Source: an uncultured Psychrobacter sp. (GTDB lineage Bacteria > Pseudomonadota > Gammaproteobacteria > Pseudomonadales > Moraxellaceae). From it: DNA of 64,000 nucleotides. The position numbers and the translations under genes are program-made. The DNA lies in the NCBI RefSeq assembly GCF_947495825.1, contig NZ_CANMAH010000001.1, forward strand, positions 248,001-312,000, written 5' to 3'. The notes under the pieces were generated by a model, which was not told the DNA's origin, ran no database searches, and saw nothing but the letters and a program-made list of their open reading frames with translations. Every line of letters starts with the position of its first letter. Within the stretch, counting starts at the first letter, position 1. This document shows positions 19,790 to 29,503 of this stretch, in pieces.

Positions 19790-20635
19790 ATGATAAAGCT
19801 TGATAACACGCTGCTCTTAGGACATCGAGGCGCACGCAGTGAAGCATTAGAGAACACGCTATTTGGTTTTGAACATGCTTATGGACTACAAGCACAAGGC
19901 TTATCAGGCGTAGAGTTTGATGTGCAACTCACCGCAGATGGTCATCTAGTAATATTTCATGACGAAACGCTGCAGCGACTTTGCGGCTTACAGTCGCGAG
20001 TCGACCAATTAAGTTTGATTGAAATTCAACGTCAACTACAATCAGGCCATAAAATTATTACTTTGGATATGTTGGCGCAGTCCATGACCTGCCCTTCTGC
20101 TAACTTTTCTCGATCAGATATACCTAAAGCCTCAGTCACTGGCACAACGGTAACCAAGCCATCAGTAACCACTAAGACCCAAAAATCCAAGATTTCGCTA
20201 CCTGCTTTGACTCAGTTTACTCATATTGAGCTTGAGATTAAAACTCATGACCGAACCAATTACGCCAAACTGATACAAGCATTGATACGTTATTTAGTAG
20301 ATACCCCTCTTGCCAGCTTACCTATCGTTCTTACTACTTTTGATGTACAGCTTTTGGCCCAGCTACAATGTAATAAAATGCTAGCAAATATCCCGCGCGG
20401 CTTACTAGTACGTACACCGCAATCAATGGCTTTAGCGCCTAATACTGCTCTACAATTGGGTTGTACGCAGCTTGGCATACACTATCCGCTAATTACCCAA
20501 TCTATTATCCAAAACGCGCATCGTTACGGCTTACCGGTAAGCGCGTGGACGGTAAACGATATAGAAATCGCAAAAAAACTTGTCAAATGGCAAGTAGATG
20601 TCATTATTACTGATATTCCAACCCAGCTATTATAA
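19790..20635 (+). CDS. glycerophosphodiester phosphodiesterase family protein
   Basis: A 281-residue GDPD TIM-barrel enzyme, expected to cleave glycerophosphodiesters to glycerol 3-phosphate and an alcohol. The active-site motifs are intact: GHRGARSEALENTLFGF near residue 11, VEFDVQLTADG near 44, and IFHDETLQRLC near 56. The C-terminal SAWTVNDIEIAKKLVKWQVDVIITD is typical. There is no signal peptide, so it is cytosolic like UgpQ. A low-complexity Thr/Lys-rich insert around residues 110-140 (KASVTGTTVTKPSVTTKTQK) is unusual for the family. The gene stands alone. Confidence 0.88.
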   Translation: MIKLDNTLLLGHRGARSEALENTLFGFEHAYGLQAQGLSGVEFDVQLTADGHLVIFHDETLQRLCGLQSRVDQLSLIEIQRQLQSGHKIITLDMLAQSMTCPSANFSRSDIPKASVTGTTVTKPSVTTKTQKSKISLPALTQFTHIELEIKTHDRTNYAKLIQALIRYLVDTPLASLPIVLTTFDVQLLAQLQCNKMLANIPRGLLVRTPQSMALAPNTALQLGCTQLGIHYPLITQSIIQNAHRYGLPVSAWTVNDIEIAKKLVKWQVDVIITDIPTQLL

Positions 20636-20957
20636 ATCCTTTTGGTTTAACACTTATCGTAAGCTAAGAGCCCATTTTACTATTCGCGTCATACATTTAG
20701 CTCAATTTAACAAGGTTATTATCGCTTAAGTTACAACTTTTTTAGCTATTTATTAATCAATAGTTTCTTAACACAGCTTTAGTAGAACTTACACTTTCAC
20801 ACAACACCTGATAGCTAATAGGGTATTTACAATGAAATATCCAATAACTCATACAAGTTATTGTTATTTATTAATATTTTTCTAGTGCATAAACGTTCAC
20901 TTTCCGCTTCTTTTAGGGTAATATAGAGCCTGAAACTAATACCGCTAGGAAAATTAT
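20636..20957. other. intergenic region upstream of the desaturase
   Basis: 322 bp without a credible ORF. The proximal 75 bp hold a promoter-like pair overlapped by a palindrome, described separately. Nothing was recognised in the rest. Confidence 0.5.
20884..20924 (+). promoter_or_regulatory. desaturase promoter with overlapping DesT/FabR-like palindrome
   Basis: TTCACT (20896-20901) and TAATAT (20919-20924) with 17-bp spacing form a plausible sigma70 promoter about 30 bp before the start codon. The -35 lies in an imperfect palindrome GTGCAT-N4-GTTCAC (20885-20900). It resembles GTGAAC-N4-GTTCAC-type sites of TetR regulators of unsaturated fatty-acid genes. The motif comparison is from memory. 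Confidence 0.45.
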
Positions 20958-22361
20958 ATGATTGCAAAAAAAGCAATGGGCTTACCGCTTAAAGGCTTAC
21001 GTTTCGCTATCAAATCTGGTGACAGCATTTTGGATAACGCAACCACTCAGGTTGGGCGTTTTAAAACTTGGTTTGACAATACCAAGGCGAAAGCTGCGCT
21101 TGATGAGCAGCCTACCGCAAAACGCAACTATACAAAAACGGCTGATCAGAACGATGTCACCACAAGCAACCAAACCCTCGATTTACGCGAGTTTGAGTTC
21201 AAAAAAGCGCCAATTAACTGGATACCAGCGACCATATTAGTAGCGACTCCTATTGCTGCTGCTGTCATTACTCCGTGGTATTTGTTTACCCATCAAGTAA
21301 GTGCGCCTGTTTGGGGTGTCTTTGGTGCCTTTATGGTATGGACAGGTATCAGTATTACTGCAGGTTATCACCGCCTACTGTCACATCGTGCTTATAAAGC
21401 CCATCCTGTTGTGAAAAACTTTTTATTGCTAGGTTCGACGCTTGCAGTACAAGGCTCTGCATTTGATTGGGTATCAGGTCACCGTACCCATCACCGTCAT
21501 GTTGATGATCGTATAGAAGACCCTTATTCAGCCAAACGTGGTTTTTGGTTTAGTCATATTGGTTGGATGCTCCGTAATTATCCAAGTGGTAAGTTTGACT
21601 ACAAAAACATTCCAGACCTAACTAAAGATAAAGTACTGCAAATCCAGCATAAATATTATGGCCTTTGGGTACTAGCAACCAACGTCGGCCTGGTTGCAGC
21701 GGTTGGTTGGTTGTTGGGTGATGTTTGGGGTACGCTCGTACTTGCAGGTCTGCTACGTCTAGTATTGACGCATCACTTTACTTTCTTTATCAACTCGTTA
21801 TGTCATATGTTTGGTAGCCGTCCTTATACTGACACCAATACTGCGCGCGATAACTTCTTTTTAGCGCTGTTTACGTGGGGTGAGGGTTATCATAACTATC
21901 ATCACTTCTTCCAATATGATTATCGTAATGGTGTGAAATGGTGGCAGTACGATCCAACCAAATGGTTGATCGCGGGTTTATCCAAGGTTGGTTTGACAAC
22001 TGACCTACGTACGGTCGATGACACTACAATCAAACATGCTGAAGTACAAATGCAGTTCAAACAAGCTCAGCAGCAAATCGATACGGTAAGTGCAAGTGGT
22101 CTTGATATTCCTCATGTCATGCAAAACTTCCAAGATCGCATCAAGTTTGAATATGAGGCTTTTACACAAACAGTAGAAGAATGGCAGGCTTTAAAAGCCA
22201 AAGCGATTGAGATGAAAAAGACTGAATTTGCAGATCGCTTGCATGAAGTTGATGATAAGCTCAAACTTGAATATGCAAAGATTGAACAAAAAATCCATGC
22301 GCATAATGACAACTTGAAGATTGCCTTTCGCTCAATTGGCTATAACAATAAAGCCGCTTAA
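20958..22361 (+). CDS. acyl-CoA/acyl-lipid Delta9 fatty-acid desaturase
   Basis: A 467-residue integral membrane di-iron desaturase. The three histidine boxes are HRLLSH (about residue 140), HRTHHRH (about 176) and HNYHH (about 313), between paired hydrophobic segments (WIPATILVATPIAAAVITPWYLF and later). It would introduce a double bond into C16/C18 chains using oxygen, maintaining membrane fluidity in the cold. A long charged C-terminal extension after about residue 360 (KQAQQQID..., EEWQALKAKAIEMKK) is coiled-coil-like and absent from short homologues. An operator-like palindrome lies over the promoter, and a strong terminator follows. Confidence 0.9.
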   Translation: MIAKKAMGLPLKGLRFAIKSGDSILDNATTQVGRFKTWFDNTKAKAALDEQPTAKRNYTKTADQNDVTTSNQTLDLREFEFKKAPINWIPATILVATPIAAAVITPWYLFTHQVSAPVWGVFGAFMVWTGISITAGYHRLLSHRAYKAHPVVKNFLLLGSTLAVQGSAFDWVSGHRTHHRHVDDRIEDPYSAKRGFWFSHIGWMLRNYPSGKFDYKNIPDLTKDKVLQIQHKYYGLWVLATNVGLVAAVGWLLGDVWGTLVLAGLLRLVLTHHFTFFINSLCHMFGSRPYTDTNTARDNFFLALFTWGEGYHNYHHFFQYDYRNGVKWWQYDPTKWLIAGLSKVGLTTDLRTVDDTTIKHAEVQMQFKQAQQQIDTVSASGLDIPHVMQNFQDRIKFEYEAFTQTVEEWQALKAKAIEMKKTEFADRLHEVDDKLKLEYAKIEQKIHAHNDNLKIAFRSIGYNNKAA

Positions 22362-22419
22362 AATGAGCTGATTTATTACACGTTAGTGTTCTATCACAGT
22401 ATTTTATTAAATGTTATTT

Positions 22420-22454
22420 AATCCCCCTCTCTTTATAAGACAGGGGGATTTTTT
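22420..22454 (+). terminator. terminator downstream of the desaturase
   Basis: The stem AATCCCCCT / AGGGGGATT with a 13-base loop is followed by TTTT. It is positioned 59 bp after the stop codon. Confidence 0.85.
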
Positions 22455-22620
22455 GTGGACTTTAAAAAAATGGCTGTAGTTTGTCATCTTGTGTGTCGCT
22501 GATTAACAGTAGATTACAAGATACGGACAGAGTCTACAGGTGTAATATCAAGGCTATGTTATAGTAGATTTATCGTTATTTATCATCTACCGTTAGTCGG
22601 TATTAGCAGGAAAATCTCAC

Positions 22621-24087
22621 ATGCGCTATCAAAACACCTACGTCAATTTGGACCCACGTTTGTATCATAAGCAGCCTCCAACCGCGCTAAAAAATCCGCG
22701 TGCAGGACATTTTAATACCCAAGTAGCACAGCAGATTGGCTGGTCAGAGGATAAGGACTTGATGACGCGCTGGGTGGATATCGTTGGTGGTCAGTATGTA
22801 CCTGCCAAGTTCGAGCCTTTGGCGATGGCGTATGCAGGTCATCAGTTTGGACAGTGGGCGGGACAATTGGGTGATGGTCGCGGCTTGCTGGTAGCGCAAG
22901 TATTGGATAATAACGACCAACCGCAAGATTTACATCTCAAAGGCTCAGGTCTAACGCCTTACTCGCGGATGGGTGATGGACGGGCGGTATTACGCAGTAC
23001 CATACGAGAGTATTTGTGTGGTCATGCACTGACTCAACTTGGCATCCCGTCATCCAATGCGCTTGGTTTTGTGGTGTCCGATACGCCTGTACGCCGCGAG
23101 CGTATGGAAGCTGGTGCAGCTTTAATGCGCGTAGCCGATAGCCACATACGCTTAGGTCACATAGAGTGGATTGCAAGCTTTGCCCCTGACCTACTTATCG
23201 AATTTACCGATTATATGATAGATACTTACTATCCAGAATCTCGTAATAGCGAAGCGCCAGTATTGGCATTCTTACAAACAGTCGTTGAACGTACGGCACG
23301 TATGATAGCTGACTGGCAGTTGATTGGCTTTGCTCATGGAGTGATGAATACCGATAATCTATCTATCACTGGCAGCACTTTGGATTTTGGGCCATTTGGT
23401 TTTATGGAACGTTTTAATCCCGCTTGGATCAATAACCATTCAGATCATACCGGACGCTACACCTATCAAAACCAGCCTGCTATTGGACACTGGAATCTCA
23501 ATATCTGGTTGCCACACTTTATGCGCTTAGAAGGAGTGACGCGTGAAGCTTTATCAGATTGCTTAGCACCTTATGAAGCTACCTTTATGCAGCACTATCA
23601 ACAAGGATTATGCCGCAAGCTGGGACTACCTCATCAACCAGAGAGTCTGACACTGGCTTTTGATTGGTTGACCTTGCTAGAGGATAACTTGCTTGATTAT
23701 ACCAATAGCTTTCGTGCCTTATTAGGTCTCATTGCTCCAGAAGATCATGCTTATGAGCGACAGCTATTAGCCACCTTGACTCATGAGCTACCAAGTGAAG
23801 CATTACAAGTATGGAAAGACTGGTCAGCGCGTTATGTAGAACATGTGCAAGCACTATCTCTCGAGCAAGTCGTTAATGACATACAAACGACTAATCCCGT
23901 CTATGTACTTCGTAATAGTATGGCTCAGCGCGCTATCACTGCCGCTGAACAAGGCCAGTTTGAAGAAGTAGCACGTTTATACGAGTTGCTTGCTAGCCCA
24001 TATAAGGTACAAGATATTGCAACAACGCTTGATAGCACACCTCCAGCTCCCAATGCACCGCAAATGCCAATCAGTTGCTCCTCATAA
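22621..24087 (+). CDS. selO: SelO/YdiU family protein adenylyltransferase (pseudokinase)
   Basis: 488 residues, the normal length for bacterial SelO. These pseudokinases bind ATP in a flipped pose and AMPylate protein hydroxyls, with a role in redox stress. Motifs present are LAMAYAGHQFGQWAGQLGDGRG near residue 70, LKGSGLTPYSRMGDGRAVLRST, HGVMNTDNLSITG (catalytic-loop asparagine) and DFGPFGFMERFNP (metal aspartate). The C-terminus ends PISCSS: this penultimate region carries selenocysteine in eukaryotic homologues and cysteine here. The gene stands alone and is followed by a terminator. Confidence 0.92.
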   Translation: MRYQNTYVNLDPRLYHKQPPTALKNPRAGHFNTQVAQQIGWSEDKDLMTRWVDIVGGQYVPAKFEPLAMAYAGHQFGQWAGQLGDGRGLLVAQVLDNNDQPQDLHLKGSGLTPYSRMGDGRAVLRSTIREYLCGHALTQLGIPSSNALGFVVSDTPVRRERMEAGAALMRVADSHIRLGHIEWIASFAPDLLIEFTDYMIDTYYPESRNSEAPVLAFLQTVVERTARMIADWQLIGFAHGVMNTDNLSITGSTLDFGPFGFMERFNPAWINNHSDHTGRYTYQNQPAIGHWNLNIWLPHFMRLEGVTREALSDCLAPYEATFMQHYQQGLCRKLGLPHQPESLTLAFDWLTLLEDNLLDYTNSFRALLGLIAPEDHAYERQLLATLTHELPSEALQVWKDWSARYVEHVQALSLEQVVNDIQTTNPVYVLRNSMAQRAITAAEQGQFEEVARLYELLASPYKVQDIATTLDSTPPAPNAPQMPISCSS

Positions 24088-24127
24088 ATACTACAAAACC
24101 TCTTTTTGATTACTACAACTAAATCCC

Positions 24128-24169
24128 AAACAGAGGGTAATAAATGTTTTTTATTATCCTCTGTTTCGT
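24128..24169 (+). terminator. terminator downstream of selO
   Basis: 17-bp arms (24128-24144 and 24150-24166) pair with one G-T wobble around a 5-base loop, ending in GTTT. Strong stem, short T-tail. Confidence 0.75.
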
Positions 24170-24600
24170 TGTTAATCGTCGTATCACTTCCAAAAATTTT
24201 TGAGACGAAACCACTACCTCATTTAACTGACAGAAAATTTAGACTGAATTTAAAGTAATAATCACAATATTGAATATATATTGTAAATTTTGCTTAATTT
24301 GTTACTATCAACTGGCTAAATGTTCGTTATCAATTTATTATATAAGTTATGCATTTCGCTATGGTTGACTAGGCAGTTAATTGCCAATGATGCTAGAATA
24401 GCTGAGTCTATTAGCTTTCTGCTTTACGATACCATCTAATCATAAATTAACGCTTTTTTGACTGTGCATCTCCTTTTAATAATCGATTAGCAGCTTCTTA
24501 GTATGACGATTGCTAGAGCTTATGTTCAACGATTATTTTAGGATTAAGCGTTAATTGATTTTGTTTATCACACTTTGTTTTATTTCAATTTATTCCAACA
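24170..24600. other. long AT-rich leader region before maeB
   Basis: About 430 bp, very AT-rich, with no convincing ORF, RNA gene or terminator. It presumably holds the maeB promoter, which I could not pinpoint. Confidence 0.45.
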
Positions 24601-26931
24601 ATGGCCATTATTATGAATGACGATACCAATTTGAATACGGATAATCCTAATACGGATAAAGAGCAGTTCGAACAGGCTGCTCTACATTATCACGAGTTTC
24701 CAAGACCTGGTAAAATCTCGGTAACACCTATTAAACAGTTGGCCAACCAGCGCGACTTAGCTTTAGCATATTCGCCAGGTGTTGCAGTGCCTTGTCTTGA
24801 AATTCAAAAAGACCCAACGACAGCTGCTAGATATACGGCACGTAGTAATTTGGTCGGCGTTATAACGAACGGTACTGCCGTACTGGGTTTGGGTGATATT
24901 GGTCCGCTAGCCTCAAAGCCTGTGATGGAAGGTAAAGGGGTATTATTCAAAAAATTCGCTGGTATCGATGTTTTTGATATTGAGATTCAACAAAATGATC
25001 CTGACAAATTTATTGAAGCAGTGGCATCGCTTGAGCCAACATTTGGTGGTATCAACCTAGAAGATATCAAAGCACCTGAATGTTTTAAAATCGAGCGCGA
25101 ACTGCGTAAACGTATGAACATTCCAGTCTTCCATGACGATCAACACGGTACGTCAATTATTGTTGCTGCTGCCATGCTCAACGCCCTAATTCTGACGGGT
25201 AAAAAGATCGAAGAGATCAAAATCGTCTGTTCAGGTGCTGGTGCTGCCGCTATTTCTTGCCTAGACATTATCTGTGCACTTGGTGTTGATCAGAACAATA
25301 TTTTTGTTTCTGATTCACGCGGTATTATCACTACCAGTCGTGAGAATCTAGACGAATCAAAACAACGTTATGCTCGCGACACTGATGCTAGCACCATTGA
25401 TGATGTGATGGACGATGTGGACATGTTCATAGGCCTGTCAATGCCTGGTATTTTAAGCCCGGATATGGTACGCCGTATGGCAAAAAACCCTATCATCTTT
25501 GCCCTCGCCAACCCAACGCCTGAAATCATGCCAGAATTGGCGCATTCAGTACGTCCAGATGTCATTATGGCGACCGGACGCTCAGATTATCCAAACCAAG
25601 TTAACAATGCATTGTGTTTCCCTTATATCTTCCGCGGCGCACTAGATGTAGGTGCCACGACTGTCAACGAAGAGATGAAGATCGCTTGCGTACGTGCGAT
25701 TGCCGCGATGGCACATGTTGAAGCGACGCCAACTACAAACGTCAAAAATACCGACAGAATGAGAAGCTTTGGTCCCGATTATCTAATTCCAGGACCTCTA
25801 GAGCCAAACTTAATCATCGAGATCGCCTCCGCAGTTGCAAAAGCGGCGATGGATTCAGGGGTCGCAACATTACCGATTGATGATCTTGATGCTTATCGTC
25901 AGCGCTTATCAGAGTTTGTATATAACTCAGCGTTTGTGATGAAACCTATCTTCTCTCGTGCGAAGTCAGATCCAAAGCGTATCGTCTACTGTGAAGGTGA
26001 AGACAATAATGTTCTTCTTGCCGTACAAGTCGTCGTTGATGAGAAGCTAGCAAAACCTATCTTGGTTGGACGTCCAGCGGTAATTGAAAATAACATCGAA
26101 AGGCTTGGCTTACGTCTAAAAGATGGCGAGAACATCACGATTGTCAATCAAGATGATGACCCTCGTTATAAAGACTATTGGCAAGGTTATTATGAGAAAA
26201 ACAAGCGCCGCGGTGTTAGTATTGAGCTTGCCCGTCGCGATGTTCGTCGTAAGACCACTTTGATTGGCTCACTGTTGGTCGAAAACGGTGATGCTGAAGG
26301 CATGATTTGTGGTACGTTTAGCCATTATCAATTACACTTAGAATATGTCCAAAACGTCATCGGCAAAAAAGAAGGCGTTAAAGATTTTTATGCGATGAAT
26401 GCTGTCCTCATGCAAGATCGCAATATCTTTATTGCTGATACCTATATTCATGAAGACCCTACTGCTGAACAGTTGGCTGAAATGACCGTATTGGCTGCGG
26501 ATCAATTGCATCGTTTCGGTATTACGCCTCGCGTCGCATTGGTATCACACTCAAACTTTGGTACCTCTGATCGCGCTAGTGCAGTTAAAATGCGCAAGGT
26601 CTATGAGCTACTACATGAGATGAATGTAGACTTCGATTTTGATGGCGAGATGCAAGGTGATGCCGCGCTTAATGAGCATATACGATTAGAAGATATGCCA
26701 TCAAGTCATTTAAAAGGTGCTGCCAACTTGCTCATTTTACCGACGCTCGATGCAGCAAACATTGCCTTTAATTTGCTTAAAACAGCAACAAGCAGTGCCT
26801 CTATTGGCCCAATCTTATTAGGCTCTAATAAGCCTGTTCATATCTTGACTCCATCAGCGACAGCTCGTCGCGTGGTTAATATGACGGCCCTCGCTGTCAC
26901 TGAAGCGCAAGATTTAGAAAACGAGAAATAG
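24601..26931 (+). CDS. maeB: NADP-dependent malic enzyme with phosphotransacetylase-like domain
   Basis: A 776-residue enzyme decarboxylating malate to pyruvate. The N-terminal malic domain (about residues 20-440) has [49 protein letters not shown] and the NADP-binding [11 protein letters not shown]. The C-terminal portion (about 440-776) is a phosphate acetyltransferase-like domain ([30 protein letters not shown]), usually regulatory and bound by acetyl-CoA. No Shine-Dalgarno sequence is obvious; an ATG four codons downstream (MNDDTNLN) is an alternative start. A second, NAD-type malic enzyme lies at 40994. Confidence 0.94.
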   Translation: MAIIMNDDTNLNTDNPNTDKEQFEQAALHYHEFPRPGKISVTPIKQLANQRDLALAYSPGVAVPCLEIQKDPTTAARYTARSNLVGVITNGTAVLGLGDIGPLASKPVMEGKGVLFKKFAGIDVFDIEIQQNDPDKFIEAVASLEPTFGGINLEDIKAPECFKIERELRKRMNIPVFHDDQHGTSIIVAAAMLNALILTGKKIEEIKIVCSGAGAAAISCLDIICALGVDQNNIFVSDSRGIITTSRENLDESKQRYARDTDASTIDDVMDDVDMFIGLSMPGILSPDMVRRMAKNPIIFALANPTPEIMPELAHSVRPDVIMATGRSDYPNQVNNALCFPYIFRGALDVGATTVNEEMKIACVRAIAAMAHVEATPTTNVKNTDRMRSFGPDYLIPGPLEPNLIIEIASAVAKAAMDSGVATLPIDDLDAYRQRLSEFVYNSAFVMKPIFSRAKSDPKRIVYCEGEDNNVLLAVQVVVDEKLAKPILVGRPAVIENNIERLGLRLKDGENITIVNQDDDPRYKDYWQGYYEKNKRRGVSIELARRDVRRKTTLIGSLLVENGDAEGMICGTFSHYQLHLEYVQNVIGKKEGVKDFYAMNAVLMQDRNIFIADTYIHEDPTAEQLAEMTVLAADQLHRFGITPRVALVSHSNFGTSDRASAVKMRKVYELLHEMNVDFDFDGEMQGDAALNEHIRLEDMPSSHLKGAANLLILPTLDAANIAFNLLKTATSSASIGPILLGSNKPVHILTPSATARRVVNMTALAVTEAQDLENEK

Positions 26932-26999
26932 TTGCCATATTATTTTTATCGATAAGCTACTACTATTTATTATTAATAGTAGTGGTTTGCTATACTAAG

Positions 27000-27043
27000 A
27001 CCAGTCCATATCATTGTCATAAATGGTATCGACTGGTTTTTTT
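27000..27043 (+). terminator. terminator downstream of maeB
   Basis: ACCAGTC (27000-27006) pairs with GACTGGT (27031-27037), with an inner stem ATATCATT / AATGGTAT (one wobble), followed by six or seven Ts. Confidence 0.85.
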
Positions 27044-27108
27044 GTTCCAATAAATTGATGACAAGATTTATCTGATTAAAATTTGTTTGGCGAATAAAAG
27101 AGGTTTCA

Positions 27109-28341
27109 ATGCAAGTTTATCTTGTTGGTGGCGCAGTTCGTGATCAGCTGTTAGATCGCCCTATTACCGATAAAGACTTTGTGGTGGTAGGTGCAACCGT
27201 AGATGAGATGCTAGCTGCGGGCTTTATTCAAGTCGGTGCAGACTTTCCAGTGTTTTTGCATCCGACCACTCAAGAAGAATATGCATTGGCACGTACTGAG
27301 CGCAAGCTTGGCCATGGTTATAAAGGCTTTAGCGTGCATGCTAGCCCTGACGTAACACTGCAAGATGACTTACAGCGCCGTGACTTAACCATCAATGCGA
27401 TGGCGATTGAAGTAACCAGTCTCACCGACGATACGCCTCTTACCGGTGAAGTGATTGATTATTATGGTGGACTCGATGATATTCAAAGCAAGACTTTACG
27501 TCATATATCGCAGGCTTTTAGCGAAGATCCGTTACGGGTTTTGCGAGTCGCGCGCTTTTATGGACGTTATTATAGCTTAGGTTTTCACATTGCTGAGGAA
27601 ACTCTCATACTCATGCGCCAACTGGTCGCCTCAGGTGAGCTTGCACATTTAAGTGCAGAGCGCATTTGGCAAGAATCAAACCGTGCCACCATGCAAAGCT
27701 CCCCTCAAGTTTATTGGGAGCAGCTATATGCAATCGGTGCTCTAACTGATTACTTTGCGCCATTGCATCATGCTTGGAGCAATGTGCACATACGAGAAAC
27801 AGTGCAGACGGCGCTATACTTTGCCGGTCAAATGCAGTTGAATTTATCCCAGCGCTGGACATTATTAATGGCTAGTCTTGATCAATCATTATTCGTGAAC
27901 CCTAATCCTGACATACCATCAAGCAGTCCAAATATAAGTATTATGGCTGAGGACAAAAAAGCCGCTCTAAAAGCCATAACCTCTATAAGCAACAGTGCCA
28001 AAGTACCTAAGGCGCCTACCCAGTTTGCAGCTCTATTTATTCAACAAGCCAGAAGACTAAATACTATAGATCGTCTGTCTGCAGCTGAAAAAATCGACCT
28101 TATCCAAGCTTGTAGCGCTCACAAAGATTCTGCCAAGCTCTCGCAGCTATTGGTCACCTGTCACGTATTACAGTTAGCAAAACAACATCGTCAAATGATG
28201 CTTGCATTAAACAGCTTTCATGCCATTGGTATAGAAAACATAGATCCAGATATTACAGGCGCTGCAATCGGCAAAGCGTTAAATGAGGCACGTGCGGCGC
28301 ATCTTGTCACTCTGGAGCAGTCTGTAGCCAATACTAGCTAA
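27109..28341 (+). CDS. cca: CCA-adding tRNA nucleotidyltransferase
   Basis: A 410-residue enzyme that builds or repairs the 3' CCA of tRNAs. The class II nucleotidyltransferase motif [12 protein letters not shown] is at the N-terminus, with DKDFVVVG supplying metal-binding acidic residues. [21 protein letters not shown] and [11 protein letters not shown] follow. The length matches the gammaproteobacterial long type, in which the C-terminal part carries an HD phosphohydrolase domain. Here the expected LCHDLGK-like motif is not visible; the aligned region reads [11 protein letters not shown], so that activity may be lost. It is followed by a hairpin terminator and folM. Confidence 0.92.
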   Translation: MQVYLVGGAVRDQLLDRPITDKDFVVVGATVDEMLAAGFIQVGADFPVFLHPTTQEEYALARTERKLGHGYKGFSVHASPDVTLQDDLQRRDLTINAMAIEVTSLTDDTPLTGEVIDYYGGLDDIQSKTLRHISQAFSEDPLRVLRVARFYGRYYSLGFHIAEETLILMRQLVASGELAHLSAERIWQESNRATMQSSPQVYWEQLYAIGALTDYFAPLHHAWSNVHIRETVQTALYFAGQMQLNLSQRWTLLMASLDQSLFVNPNPDIPSSSPNISIMAEDKKAALKAITSISNSAKVPKAPTQFAALFIQQARRLNTIDRLSAAEKIDLIQACSAHKDSAKLSQLLVTCHVLQLAKQHRQMMLALNSFHAIGIENIDPDITGAAIGKALNEARAAHLVTLEQSVANTS

Positions 28342-28372
28342 AAGAGTCATAGCATAGCTATTAACTCTTTTT
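28341..28372 (+). terminator. probable terminator downstream of cca
   Basis: AAAGAGT (28341-28347) pairs with ACTCTTT (28364-28370), with an inner ATAGC/GCTAT stem, then TTATT. It overlaps the cca stop codon. Confidence 0.6.
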
Positions 28373-28412
28373 ATTAAACAAAATACGATTAGACGATGGA
28401 AACTGTATTTTT

Positions 28413-29252
28413 ATGGCAATCGAAACCGCAGTGAAGAGCGACACAAATCCATCTGTTGAAGTGAATAATCACCATTCATACAGTGACAGGCCAGTCATGC
28501 TAGTTACTGGTAGTGCTAAGCGTATTGGCGCAGCCATTATTCGAGCAGCACATCATCAAGGCTATCGTGTCATTATCCATTGCCATCGTAGCGAGCAACA
28601 AGCAAACGCGTTAGCAAACGAGCTCAATAGCCTCCACGATAACAGTGCGGCAATTGTCGTTGCGGATTTAGCAATTGTCAACGATGACCATTTACTTATT
28701 CAATTTGTCCAAACTATCATGGATACTTTTGGACGGCTTGATGTACTGGTACATAATGCATCAAGGTTTTATTCCACTCCGCTTAAACATATAGATAACG
28801 ACCAGTGGGACGAGCTGTTTTTGAGCAATGCCAAAGCACCTTTGTTACTGAGCCAAGCATTTCTACCTCATTTGCAAACGCAGCATGGATGCATTATTAG
28901 CCTACTTGATATTCATGCTCATGATAAACCGTTTAAACACTACACTGTCTATAATATGGCGAAGGCCGCTCACCGTATGATGGTACAGTCTCTTGCGCTA
29001 GATATGGCGCCTTATGTTCGTGTTAATGGGATTGCACCTGGGGTAAACATTTTACCTGAAGCCGATAGTGATCAAGCGCTTGACGACACACAGCAACAGA
29101 GTATTATCGACTCTATTCCTATACAGCGGATCGGTACGCCAGATGATATCGCCCACAGCGTGCTGTATTTGGCAAAAGCCAGCTATGTCACAGGAGAGAT
29201 TATTAACGTCGATGGTGGCCGTAGTTTGACCCTCGCTGGTGGTAATATTTAA
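28413..29252 (+). CDS. folM: short-chain dehydrogenase, pteridine/dihydromonapterin reductase type
   Basis: A 279-residue classical SDR. The nucleotide-binding TGSAKRIGAAIIRAAHHQGY is at about residues 31-50, with HCHRSEQQA after beta2 suggesting NADPH. The HNASRFYSTPL segment is typical of pteridine reductases. The catalytic YxxxK is in YTVYNMAKAAHRM, and VRVNGIAPGVNILPE and VTGEIINVDGGRSL complete the fold. FolM reduces dihydrofolate or dihydromonapterin. The serine normally at the active site is replaced or shifted (LLDIHAHDKP), as in the FolM group. An N-terminal extension of about 25 residues is of unknown role. Confidence 0.85.
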   Translation: MAIETAVKSDTNPSVEVNNHHSYSDRPVMLVTGSAKRIGAAIIRAAHHQGYRVIIHCHRSEQQANALANELNSLHDNSAAIVVADLAIVNDDHLLIQFVQTIMDTFGRLDVLVHNASRFYSTPLKHIDNDQWDELFLSNAKAPLLLSQAFLPHLQTQHGCIISLLDIHAHDKPFKHYTVYNMAKAAHRMMVQSLALDMAPYVRVNGIAPGVNILPEADSDQALDDTQQQSIIDSIPIQRIGTPDDIAHSVLYLAKASYVTGEIINVDGGRSLTLAGGNI

Positions 29253-29345
29253 CAAATAAGCGATAATAGCTGAATAATTTCGTTTAGTTGTTATCTTTTA
29301 CTTGAAAATTTAGAAAAATCAGGTATCATTGTGCGTCTAACGTTA

Positions 29346-29422
29346 GGGCCCATAGCTCAGTTGGTTAGAGCAGAGGACTCATAATCCTTTGGTCGTAGGT
29401 TCAAGTCCTACTGGGCCCACCA
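29346..29422 (+). tRNA. tRNA with CAU anticodon, probably tRNA-Ile2 (lysidine)
   Basis: 77 bases including encoded CCA. The acceptor stem GGGCCCA/TGGGCCC pairs perfectly. D-arm GCTC/GAGC, anticodon stem GAGGA/TCCTT and T stem GTAGG/CCTAC all pair, with one G-T. The anticodon loop is CTCATAA. A CAU anticodon can be elongator Met or Ile2 with lysidine-34. The C4-G69 and C5-G68 pairs are TilS identity elements of Ile2, and the body resembles E. coli ileX more than metT. I favour Ile2. Confidence 0.9.
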
Positions 29423-29435
29423 TATATTGAAAAAC

Positions 29436-29476
29436 AAAAACCCCTTCAAATCTATTAGACTTGAAGGGGTTTTTTA
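29436..29476. terminator. bidirectional terminator after the tRNA
   Basis: A perfect 14-bp stem AAAAACCCCTTCAA / TTGAAGGGGTTTTT around an 11-base loop, with A- and T-runs. It serves the tRNA and the convergent porin gene. Confidence 0.9.
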
Positions 29477-29503
29477 TTGAATGTTCAATAAGAACATATT
29501 AGC

